In this document: positions 1-7,624 of the stretch, piece by piece
Layout of the letters: each line of letters begins with the position of its first letter
How positions within the stretch are numbered: position 1 is the stretch's first letter
From: Flavobacterium sp. 123
GTDB lineage: Bacteria; Bacteroidota; Bacteroidia; Flavobacteriales; Flavobacteriaceae
DNA: 64,000 nucleotides
Assembly: GCF_003634825.1 (NCBI RefSeq)
Contig: NZ_RBXD01000001.1
Span: 2,316,501-2,380,500, forward strand
Direction of reading: 5' to 3'
Made by a program: the position numbers and the translations under genes
The notes under the pieces: model-generated
Database searches by the model: none
What the model was told of the DNA's origin: nothing
What the model saw: only the letters and a program-made list of their open reading frames with translations

Positions 1-2538
1 CATCAAGTTTTGACTTTGATTGTTGACCATGTCAGAATATTCTTTGTAGCTTTCTGGACTGTTTAAACGAACTGCTTGTTGTAATTTAGAAATAGTAGTT
101 GGATTAAACATGTGTTTTTCACCTGATCTTCTCCATCTGTAAATACCACCAATTTCTAATGGCAATAAGTTTGCTATTTTAGAATTAGGGAAAGCTTTTT
201 GATGTCTTTTCTTAACTTCTTTTTCTACTTCCATCAAACCAATACCTTCAATTCGAGATGGTGTGAAAGGGAAGTATTTAGAGCTAAACGATTTGTTTAA
301 ACCTAAAATTTCGAAAATTTGAGCCGCTCTATATGAATGTAAGGTAGAAATACCAATTTTATTCATAATCTTAACGATACCTTTTCCAATCGCTTTATTG
401 TAGTTCGTAATAGCATAATCTGCTTTTACTCCAGTAATGTGTCCTTCATTAACTTGGTCATGAATAATTTCATTAACCATGTATGGGTTGATAGCACTTG
501 CACCGTATCCAAATAATAAAGCAAAATGATGTGGTTCACGTGGTTCGGCAGATTCGATGATGATACCAAATTTAGAACGAACTCCTAATTTGTTTAAAGT
601 ATGGTGAATGTAAGAACAAGCTAACAACATTGGGATTGGAGCTAATTTTTCAGTAACTCCTCTATCAGAAAGGATAACAATATTACATCCTTCAGAAACT
701 GCTTTGAAAGTAGCTTGAATACATTTTTCTAATGAACGCTCTAAACCATTAACTCCTTTTTCTATTTTGTATAAAGTAGAAATGGTAACTGATTTAAAGT
801 CGACGTGATCAATATTTCTGATTTTATCCAAATCCTCATTAGAGATAACTGGATTTTGAATTTTGATTTTTTTGCTGTGTTTCGCATCAATATCAAAAAT
901 ATTATAATCTCCTCCAATAGCTAAACTAATATCAGTAATGATTTCCTCACGAATACCATCCAAAGGTGGATTAGTTACCTGAGCAAATAATTGTTTGAAA
1001 TAATTGTATAATAATTGTGGTTGTTCTGATAAAACAGCAAGAGGTGTATCATTACCCATTGAGCTGATGGCTTCAGCACCTTTCTCTCCCATTGGGTTAA
1101 TAATTGTTTTTAAATCCTCTATTGTGTAACCAAACAAACGTTGTCTAGTATGAAAATCAACGCTTTCTGTTGGGATTGGGTTGTTTGTGTAAGGAATTTG
1201 AGCTAGTTGTACTAAATTTTCATCTAACCATTCTTGGTAAGGACGTTTAGTAACAACAGCATTTTTAACCTCTTCATCTTCAATAATTCTACCTTCGTTC
1301 ATGTCAACTAGGAACATTTTTCCTGGCTCTAAACGACCGTGTTGAATTACATCTTCTGGAGCAATATCAAGTACGCCAATTTCAGATGACATGATTACGA
1401 ATCCGCTTTTTGTTAAAGTATAACGAGACGGACGCAATCCATTTCTATCCAATAAAGCACCAATTACATTTCCGTCAGTAAACGGAATAGAAGCAGGACC
1501 ATCCCAAGGCTCCATGATACAAGAGTTGTATTCGTAGAACGATTTTTTCTCTTCTGACATGGTTTGGTGTTTTTCCCAAGCTTCAGGAACTACCATCATC
1601 ATAGCTTCCGGTAAAGAACGTCCAGTCATTAATAATAACTCAACAACCATATCCATAGAAGCGGAATCCGATTTACCTTCTAAAATAATTGGGAATAATT
1701 TTTTGATGTCTTCACCAAAAACGGGGCTTTCCATCAATTCTTCTCTAGAACGCATACGGCTTACGTTTCCTCTCAAGGTATTAATCTCACCATTATGACA
1801 CATATATCTAAATGGTTGTGCCAAATCCCATGAAGGGAAAGTGTTAGTAGAGAAACGTTGGTGAACTAGAGCTAATCTAGTTACTAAGTCTGTATCTGTT
1901 AAATCTGTATAGTATCTGCTAATGTCTTCCGGCATCAATAGACCTTTATATATAATAGTAGTAGTAGATAAACTTGTGAAATAGTATTTATGGCTTTCTG
2001 AAGTTTTAGAATTACGGATAGCGTGTTCCGAAATTTTTCTTGCAGCAAATAATTTAGCATTGAATTCTTGTTCAGTAAGACTCAATCCGTTTTTACCAAT
2101 GAATACTTGTTTGATAGTTGGTTCTTTTTCCGCAGCAACTTGTCCTAAATTAGTTACGTCAACAGGAACATCTCTCCAACCTAATATTTTTAAATTTTGA
2201 TCTTTAATACAATTCTCAAAAGTTTTTACACAAAAGTCTACTTGGTTTGGACTTTTTGGTAAAAAAAGCATCCCTACAGCATATTCGCGAACTTCTGGTA
2301 ATTCAAAATTACATACTTTTTTGAAGAAAGCATCCGGGATATCAAATAAGATACCAGCTCCATCTCCTGTTCTTCCATCGGCACTAACCGCACCACGGTG
2401 TTCTAGTTTTATTAAAATGTCGAGTGCCTTGTGAATAATGTCGTTAGACTTGATTCCATTTAAATTACAAATAAATCCTGCGCCACAGTTGTCGTGTTCA
2501 AATTCAGGCAAATAAAGGCCTTGTTCTTTAACTTTCAT
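1..2538 (-). CDS. gltB: Glutamate synthase large subunit, 3' end cut by window edge
   Basis: Makes glutamate from glutamine and 2-oxoglutarate in the cytoplasm; the large subunit holds the glutaminase and the FMN synthase site. The frame is open from the ATG at 2538 to base 1, giving 846 codons of a protein that is usually about 1500. The N-terminus is a class II glutaminase: a 17-residue propeptide precedes the nucleophile Cys18 in the motif DNCGAGF, with LEHRGA and CSGLGR-type Gly-rich stretches following. The visible part covers the amidotransferase and central domains and the start of the FMN domain; the Fe-S part lies outside. The start is supported by a -7 box 18 bases upstream. The small subunit (gltD) is not visible and may lie to the left. 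Confidence 0.95.
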   Translation of the reverse strand, partial: MKVKEQGLYLPEFEHDNCGAGFICNLNGIKSNDIIHKALDILIKLEHRGAVSADGRTGDGAGILFDIPDAFFKKVCNFELPEVREYAVGMLFLPKSPNQVDFCVKTFENCIKDQNLKILGWRDVPVDVTNLGQVAAEKEPTIKQVFIGKNGLSLTEQEFNAKLFAARKISEHAIRNSKTSESHKYYFTSLSTTTIIYKGLLMPEDISRYYTDLTDTDLVTRLALVHQRFSTNTFPSWDLAQPFRYMCHNGEINTLRGNVSRMRSREELMESPVFGEDIKKLFPIILEGKSDSASMDMVVELLLMTGRSLPEAMMMVVPEAWEKHQTMSEEKKSFYEYNSCIMEPWDGPASIPFTDGNVIGALLDRNGLRPSRYTLTKSGFVIMSSEIGVLDIAPEDVIQHGRLEPGKMFLVDMNEGRIIEDEEVKNAVVTKRPYQEWLDENLVQLAQIPYTNNPIPTESVDFHTRQRLFGYTIEDLKTIINPMGEKGAEAISSMGNDTPLAVLSEQPQLLYNYFKQLFAQVTNPPLDGIREEIITDISLAIGGDYNIFDIDAKHSKKIKIQNPVISNEDLDKIRNIDHVDFKSVTISTLYKIEKGVNGLERSLEKCIQATFKAVSEGCNIVILSDRGVTEKLAPIPMLLACSYIHHTLNKLGVRSKFGIIIESAEPREPHHFALLFGYGASAINPYMVNEIIHDQVNEGHITGVKADYAITNYNKAIGKGIVKIMNKIGISTLHSYRAAQIFEILGLNKSFSSKYFPFTPSRIEGIGLMEVEKEVKKRHQKAFPNSKIANLLPLEIGGIYRWRRSGEKHMFNPTTISKLQQAVRLNSPESYKEYSDMVNNQSQNLM

Positions 2539-2556
2539 GCTTGCTATTTTTTTTTA

Positions 2557-2564
2557 CAAAATTA
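2557..2564 (-). promoter_or_regulatory. Candidate -7 box for gltB
   Basis: On the minus strand this reads TAATTTTG, matching the Bacteroidota -7 consensus TAnnTTTG, 18 bases before the gltB ATG. No clear -33 TTTG is seen at normal spacing. The predicted leader is only about 10-15 bases. Confidence 0.45.
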
Positions 2565-2889
2565 AAGATTTCATAACATATAAAGAATTGAATTCTCTTT
2601 TTAGGCTTATTTTTGCAATAATGATAGAAAAATGTTCTATAAATAGAGATAATGCTAATAAAGTTCATTCGAATTGCCATATCAATAATGATAAAGCCTA
2701 AAAAGGTACCAAAATGGACTGTTTTTCAAAAAAAAATCTACTTAGAAAGATTGTTTGAAATTTATAACAAATTAGTGATTTTTTTTTAAATTTCTAATAA
2801 TTTTATAGCGGTTAGTTTTTGTCTTTTGATAAAGAATTCAAGACTTTTCAATTAATAAAAAAAAAAATAACAGTTAAATTTTATTTTGC

Positions 2890-2897
2890 TATTTTTG
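2890..2897 (+). promoter_or_regulatory. Candidate -7 box for sucC
   Basis: TATTTTTG fits TAnnTTTG exactly and would start transcription near 2903, giving a leader of about 44 bases that begins just before the hairpin at 2908-2928. No good -33 motif is seen. Confidence 0.5.
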
Positions 2898-2907
2898 TGG
2901 CACTTTT

Positions 2908-2928
2908 ATTCTGAAATAAATTCAGAAT
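2908..2928 (+). promoter_or_regulatory. Inverted repeat in the sucC leader
   Basis: An exact 8-base inverted repeat, ATTCTGAA and TTCAGAAT, separated by ATAAA. It lies between the predicted -7 box and the sucC ATG. It could be an operator for a dimeric regulator or an RNA hairpin in the leader; there is no U-run, so it is not an intrinsic terminator. Confidence 0.4.
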
Positions 2929-2946
2929 CCAGACAAATTCTATATT

Positions 2947-4140
2947 ATGAACATACACGAATATCAAGGAAAAGAGATTCTAGCTAGTTACGGAGTTCGC
3001 ATTCAACGCGGAATTGTGGCTAATAGTCCATTAGAAGCGGTTGCTGCTGCTAAACAACTAACTACCGAAACAGGTACAAGTTGGTATGTTGTTAAAGCCC
3101 AAGTTCATGCAGGTGGACGTGGTAAAGGTGGTGGAGTAAAACTTGCCAAAAACTTACAACAAGTAGAAGAACTTGCAGAACAAATTATTGGAATGCAATT
3201 AGTAACACCACAAACTTCAGCTGAAGGTAAAAAAGTACACAAAGTTTTAATTGCTGAGGATGTTTATTATCCAGGTGAAAGTGAAACTTCTGAGTTTTAT
3301 GTGTCTGTTTTATTAAATAGAAGTACAGGTCGTAATATGATTATGTATTCTACTGAAGGTGGAATGGATATTGAAGAAGTGGCAGAGCACACTCCTCATT
3401 TAATTTTTACGGAAGAAATTGATCCAGCTGTTGGATTACAAGGTTTTCAAGCAAGAAGAATCGCTTTTAATTTAGGGGTTTCTGGAAATGCTTTTAAAGA
3501 AATGACTCAATTTATTTCAGCTTTATATAATGCATATATTGGTTCTGATGCTTCAATGTTTGAGATCAATCCAGTTTTAAAAACATCTGACAATAAAATT
3601 TTAGCGGTTGATGCTAAAGTAAATATTGACGATAATGCGTTATATAGACAAAAGAAATATGCTGATATGCGTGACGTTCGTGAGGAAAATCCAATCGAAG
3701 TTGAAGCAAAAGAAGTAGGATTAAATTATGTAGATCTTGACGGTACTGTAGGATGTATGGTAAATGGTGCAGGTCTTGCAATGGCAACTATGGATTTAAT
3801 TAAGTATGCTGGTTTTGAGCCTGCTAACTTTCTTGACGTAGGAGGAACTGCTGATGCAAAACGTGTTGAAACGGCTTTCCGTATTATCTTAAAAGATCAA
3901 AACGTAAAAGCAATTTTGATTAATATTTTTGGTGGTATTGTTCGTTGTGACCGTGTGGCTCAAGGAGTTGTAGATGCTTACAAAAATATGGGTGATGCTA
4001 TTAAAGTGCCAATCATTGTTCGTTTACAAGGTACTAATGCTGCAATTGCAAAAGAATTAATCGATAATTCAGGAATGCCAATTTTATCTGCTGTTGAATT
4101 TCAAGAAGCTGCAGATCAAGTTCAAGCGGCTCTTTCTTAA
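2947..4140 (+). CDS. sucC: Succinyl-CoA synthetase, beta subunit (ADP-forming)
   Basis: TCA-cycle enzyme that converts succinyl-CoA to succinate with formation of ATP (or GTP), as a complex with SucD. The 397 residues match the family length. The N-terminal ATP-grasp domain (about 1-240) contains the Gly-rich loop HAGGRGKGGG; the C-terminal CoA-ligase domain holds GCMVNGAGLAM (about 268), NFLDVGGTA (about 293) and INIFGGIVR (about 324). SucD is not adjacent: the next gene is convergent and unrelated, and a strong terminator follows, so sucC looks monocistronic and sucD must be elsewhere. Confidence 0.97.
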   Translation: MNIHEYQGKEILASYGVRIQRGIVANSPLEAVAAAKQLTTETGTSWYVVKAQVHAGGRGKGGGVKLAKNLQQVEELAEQIIGMQLVTPQTSAEGKKVHKVLIAEDVYYPGESETSEFYVSVLLNRSTGRNMIMYSTEGGMDIEEVAEHTPHLIFTEEIDPAVGLQGFQARRIAFNLGVSGNAFKEMTQFISALYNAYIGSDASMFEINPVLKTSDNKILAVDAKVNIDDNALYRQKKYADMRDVREENPIEVEAKEVGLNYVDLDGTVGCMVNGAGLAMATMDLIKYAGFEPANFLDVGGTADAKRVETAFRIILKDQNVKAILINIFGGIVRCDRVAQGVVDAYKNMGDAIKVPIIVRLQGTNAAIAKELIDNSGMPILSAVEFQEAADQVQAALS

Positions 4141-4161
4141 TTAGAAAATAGTTATATATTT

Positions 4162-4192
4162 AAAAATCCTGAGTGAAAGCTCAGGATTTTTT
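4162..4192 (+). terminator. Rho-independent terminator after sucC
   Basis: Twelve-base stem (AAAAATCCTGAG at 4162-4173, CTCAGGATTTTT at 4180-4191) with a six-base loop and flanking A and T runs. The symmetry means it can also stop the convergent DUF1456 gene. Confidence 0.9.
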
Positions 4193-4217
4193 GTTTTATA
4201 GATTTTCAGTAACTGAA

Positions 4218-4646
4218 TTATGACTTTTTGTTTTTACCGTTGTTGAATTTTACTTTTTCTACAACTTGAACTTTTGGAGCAGGTTTTTTCGCTTTAGGGC
4301 TAGAAGAAGGTTTCTTTTTAAAATCTGTTTTTGGTTTAGATTTAAAATCTACTTTTTCTTTAAATCCTTCTTTAACTGGTATTTCTGCTTTATGTTTTGC
4401 TAAAACATCTTTAGGGTTCTTTGGATTTTCTTTGGTACCACGAAGATGTATTACTAAACCGTTTAAGAAATTACGCAATACTTGATCACCACATTCTACA
4501 TAGTTTTCATGTTTTTCGTCACGAAAGAAAGCGCCTAATTCTGATTTTGAAATTCTGAAATCTACTAATTCTAAAATTTCAACTATTTGATCATCACGTA
4601 ACATCAAGGCTACACGAAGTTTTTTGAAAATATCGTTATTTGTCAT
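4218..4646 (-). CDS. DUF1456 family protein with Lys-rich tail
   Basis: Belongs to the DUF1456 (YehS-like) family, whose function is unknown. Residues 1-70 form one DUF1456 module with the conserved pattern DIFKKLR, FRISKSELGAFFR, CGDQVLRNFLNGL. E. coli YehS has two such modules; here only the second-type module is present, followed by a disordered tail (about 75-142) of repeated Lys, Pro, Phe and Val. The strong positive charge suggests nucleic-acid or ribosome contact, which is inference. A -7 box lies at 4661-4668. Confidence 0.8.
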   Translation of the reverse strand: MTNNDIFKKLRVALMLRDDQIVEILELVDFRISKSELGAFFRDEKHENYVECGDQVLRNFLNGLVIHLRGTKENPKNPKDVLAKHKAEIPVKEGFKEKVDFKSKPKTDFKKKPSSSPKAKKPAPKVQVVEKVKFNNGKNKKS

Positions 4647-4660
4647 GTTTTAATTTTTTA

Positions 4661-4668
4661 CAAAGGTA
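4661..4668 (-). promoter_or_regulatory. Candidate -7 box for the DUF1456 gene
   Basis: Minus-strand TACCTTTG fits TAnnTTTG and lies 15 bases before the ATG at 4646. Confidence 0.45.
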
Positions 4669-4701
4669 CATTTAAAAAGCAATTAGACTGCTATTTTAGA
4701 T

Positions 4702-5733
4702 TTAGAATTGATATTGGTTCAAAAGCGTTATTATTTTGTCTAAATCTTCTTTTTGATGGTTTGCCGTGAAAACTATTCGGTTCAAATCCTTAGTGTCTGT
4801 AGGATATTTGAAATTTGTGATTATAATTTTATTGGCTTCAAAAATTTCGTTTATACCTTTCATTTTAGGATAAATAACAGGATAATCTGGATTGAAATCA
4901 AATGCTTTATTTTTAATCAGATTGGCATTTAGGTAGGATAAGTTCTCTTGTAGTTTTTGATGTTGGTTATAGTAAAGCGCTTCGGCATCAGCCATAGTTT
5001 GAACAAATGCCGCATTCATGCCTGCGCTCGAAACAAAACTGTCATGATTGACCACTTGATTTATAAAAGTCTCGTCACTAGCAATTACTCCACCGGTCAA
5101 CCCAAAAGCTTTGCCTAAGGAGGCTATCATGATTTTTCTTTTGACATTTAGAAGATTAGAGGTTGAAAAAATACCACAACCTTGTTTGCCTAAAATACCT
5201 AACGAATGGGATTCATCAATTACTAATGTTACTTCTTTAGTAGGTGAAATTGAATTTAAAATAGTTAGGTCAATTGGTTCTATATGAAGCGAAGGAACAG
5301 CATCTGTTACAATGGTGATTTTTTCGGATGTCGAATTAAGTAAGCGAGGATTGAGTTGAGATCCAACAAAAATGGGTTGGCTATTTCTTGGTTTTATAGC
5401 TGGGTGTGCTTCCGGAAAATGAAAAAAACAGTCTGTTTGAGGAGTTACTACTTCTAGGGTTAGTTTCCCAGCGAGCATACCTGAAGAAACAGTAAGAGTA
5501 GCATCGGCATTAATATATTTTGCTAAAAAATGTTCTCCATTTTCATAAGCTGTTAGTTGGATATTAGAACTTCTGGAACTTCCATATGCCGTTCCCCATT
5601 GTTGAATGTTTTTAATAACTATTTTTTGGAATTCGAGATTTGAAGGCAATCCTAAATACGATGTTCCACCAAAATACAAATAGGAGGTGTCGTTAATTTC
5701 GATAATTCTATCTGGAAAATGGTTGACTTTCAT
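4702..5733 (-). CDS. PLP-dependent aminotransferase, alpha-oxoamine synthase (BioF-like) fold
   Basis: A fold-type I PLP enzyme most like 8-amino-7-oxononanoate synthase and 2-amino-3-ketobutyrate ligase. Visible landmarks: GGTSYLGL near residue 25, GSSRSSNIQL near 52, a cofactor-stacking His in EAHPAIK, DESHSLGILG with Asp173 and His176, and the Schiff-base Lys208 in SLGKAFG. At 343 residues it is shorter than true BioF (about 385). It follows the dipeptide epimerase gene by only 6 bases, so the two are probably co-transcribed. No other biotin genes are nearby; I would not call it bioF. It may act on an amino acid or thioester in peptide metabolism, which is inference. Confidence 0.8.
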   Translation of the reverse strand: MKVNHFPDRIIEINDTSYLYFGGTSYLGLPSNLEFQKIVIKNIQQWGTAYGSSRSSNIQLTAYENGEHFLAKYINADATLTVSSGMLAGKLTLEVVTPQTDCFFHFPEAHPAIKPRNSQPIFVGSQLNPRLLNSTSEKITIVTDAVPSLHIEPIDLTILNSISPTKEVTLVIDESHSLGILGKQGCGIFSTSNLLNVKRKIMIASLGKAFGLTGGVIASDETFINQVVNHDSFVSSAGMNAAFVQTMADAEALYYNQHQKLQENLSYLNANLIKNKAFDFNPDYPVIYPKMKGINEIFEANKIIITNFKYPTDTKDLNRIVFTANHQKEDLDKIITLLNQYQF

Positions 5734-5739
5734 ATAGCA

Positions 5740-6750
5740 TTATATTAGCGTTACACCCGTACCGTTTAATTCTGAGTAGCTTACTTTTCCGTAATTTATT
5801 TTAATTCCAGTCGCAATATCTTCTGCTAAAAGTAAAGCCCCGTCCATATCTACATAATCTAATAAAGGCAGTAAATGTGCAATTGCCGAAATCCCAACAG
5901 TTGATTCTGTCATACAGCCCACCATTGTTTTTAATCCTAATTGTTTGGCTTCCTGAATCATTCTTTTACCAGGAGTTAATCCGCCACATTTTACTAGTTT
6001 AACATTCACACCATGAAAGTGATTGTGACATTTAGCAACATCTTCTTCTATAATACAACTTTCGTCAGCAATAATAGGTAAAACAGAATGTTTGAAAACT
6101 TCTGCATGCGCTTCCCAATTATCCGATTTCATGGGCTGTTCTATAAATTCTACTCCCAGTTTTTTTAATTCTACTGCATTATTGATGGTTTCTTCAACAC
6201 CCCAACCGCAATTAGCGTCAACCCTAAAAATAGCATCCGTATGTTTTCTAAGTTCTTTTATAATCGCTATATCTTCCTTTGTGCCTAATTTTATTTTATA
6301 AATTGGCCAAGGCAATTCTTTCATTTTAGAAACCATTTTATCAATCGAAGCAATTCCAATCGTATAGTCAGTTAATGGATTTTTTTCGATTGTAAATCCC
6401 CATAAATCATATAATTTCTTCCCTTTTTTTCGAGCATATAAATCATTGTATGCCATATCTAAAGCACACAAAGCGAACATGTCATCTTTTAAATAAGAAT
6501 GAATTTTAGTCCAAAAAACTTCGGGAGTTTCTCCTTCAGTAGCTTCGATTATGGGACGAATCTTTTCCAAATCTTCCATCATCATTGGAACTGTAATATG
6601 GTAATATGGATTTGATGTGGCTTCCCCAAAACCTGAAAAACCATCCTCTTTTAACTCCACTATTAATGAAGGTTGGAAGTCTATGGATTCTCTTGAAATG
6701 GTAAAAGTATGTTTTAATTTAAGGTTGAATTCTCTTAAGATAAGTTCCAT
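5740..6750 (-). CDS. Dipeptide epimerase (L-Ala-D/L-Glu epimerase type), enolase superfamily
   Basis: Probably epimerises a dipeptide such as L-Ala-D-Glu released during peptidoglycan recycling; substrate may differ, since members of this family also act on other dipeptides. All superfamily residues are visible: Lys152-x-Lys154 (KIK), metal ligands Asp178 (DAN), Glu204 (EQP) and Asp229 (DES), and Lys251 (KLVKCGG). Length 336 is typical. It starts with ATG at 6750, 61 bases after the secreted esterase gene, and is followed 6 bases later by the BioF-like PLP enzyme, so a joint role in amino-acid or muropeptide breakdown is plausible. Confidence 0.88.
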   Translation of the reverse strand: MELILREFNLKLKHTFTISRESIDFQPSLIVELKEDGFSGFGEATSNPYYHITVPMMMEDLEKIRPIIEATEGETPEVFWTKIHSYLKDDMFALCALDMAYNDLYARKKGKKLYDLWGFTIEKNPLTDYTIGIASIDKMVSKMKELPWPIYKIKLGTKEDIAIIKELRKHTDAIFRVDANCGWGVEETINNAVELKKLGVEFIEQPMKSDNWEAHAEVFKHSVLPIIADESCIIEEDVAKCHNHFHGVNVKLVKCGGLTPGKRMIQEAKQLGLKTMVGCMTESTVGISAIAHLLPLLDYVDMDGALLLAEDIATGIKINYGKVSYSELNGTGVTLI

Positions 6751-6811
6751 AATAAATTGTGTTTAATAGCAATAAGAAAAAGAATTAGGTTTGTTTTTAT
6801 TTGAAAAACAA

Positions 6812-7618
6812 TTAAAATCCAAGCCATAAAATGGCCTCGACAAAGCCATCTCTCCATAATTTTTCATTATGTTTTCCTCCTTTTACAATTTTCTTTTCGT
6901 TTAGATTTAGACAATAGCATCTTTTGGTATTAATGAGGTGTTCCATTTTATTGAGGTCATCTACCATAGATGTATCATCTCCTTCTTGATCACCGCAAAG
7001 GAAATAATATTTTGTTTTTAGTTTTTTAGTTTTCTCTGCTAATTCAAAAATTTCTTTTCGGTTAATCCAAAATGCCGGCGAAAAAACAGCTGATTTACCA
7101 AAAACTTCAGGATATTTTAAAGTTGCATAAAATGAAGTTAAACCGCCTAATGAACTGCCCATTATAATTGTGTTTCTGTTTTTAACTTTGGTTTTATAGG
7201 TTTTATCAATTTGAGGTTTTAATGTTTTCACGATAAATTCTAAATAATTATCGGTCTTTCCACCACCATATTTGGCATTTTTAAAAGGCGTTAATTCTTC
7301 TATACGTTTTTCGTTTCCATGTTCAATTCCTACGACAATTACTTCTGCATTTAGACTGTCTAGTTTTTCATCTATATTCCATTCTCCAGCATAAGAAGTT
7401 TTTGCATCAAATAAATTTTGAGCATCGTGCATATAAATTACTGAATATTTCTTTTGAGAAGTCAAGTAATTTTTTGGTAAATAAACCCAGATTTTCTTGC
7501 TCGTTTGTAGTTGTGGAGCTTCTATGTCAAAAGTAGAAACTTGTTTAGAAGCGGTACTTTGTGCTATGCTCTTTGTTATTGCAAATAAAAATAATAAAAG
7601 ATAGAATTGGCGAATCAT
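6812..7618 (-). CDS. Secreted esterase-D-type alpha/beta hydrolase
   Basis: Putative esterase (PF00756-like). Residues 1-19 are a signal peptide ending near IAQ, so it is exported. The nucleophile elbow is GSSLG with Ser156, the acid is probably Asp210 in CGDQEGD, and His250 is in GGKHNEKLW near the C-terminus. Family members hydrolyse acyl or feruloyl esters or siderophore lactones; the substrate cannot be read from sequence. It lies 6 bases downstream of the O-antigen-ligase-like gene. Confidence 0.85.
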   Translation of the reverse strand: MIRQFYLLLFLFAITKSIAQSTASKQVSTFDIEAPQLQTSKKIWVYLPKNYLTSQKKYSVIYMHDAQNLFDAKTSYAGEWNIDEKLDSLNAEVIVVGIEHGNEKRIEELTPFKNAKYGGGKTDNYLEFIVKTLKPQIDKTYKTKVKNRNTIIMGSSLGGLTSFYATLKYPEVFGKSAVFSPAFWINRKEIFELAEKTKKLKTKYYFLCGDQEGDDTSMVDDLNKMEHLINTKRCYCLNLNEKKIVKGGKHNEKLWRDGFVEAILWLGF

Positions 7619-7624
7619 TAGTTG

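Larger units (their letters stand above)
2539..2946. other. Long AT-rich intergenic region between gltB and sucC
   Basis: This divergent 408-base gap has no convincing ORF. It contains a gltB -7 box (2557-2564), a plus-strand TATTTTTG (2608-2615), an inverted repeat with arms 2597-2610 and 2691-2705, a direct repeat CAATAATGATA at 2616-2626 and 2683-2693, and at its right end the sucC promoter and leader hairpin. The rest is A/T runs in which I see nothing. Confidence 0.6.
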
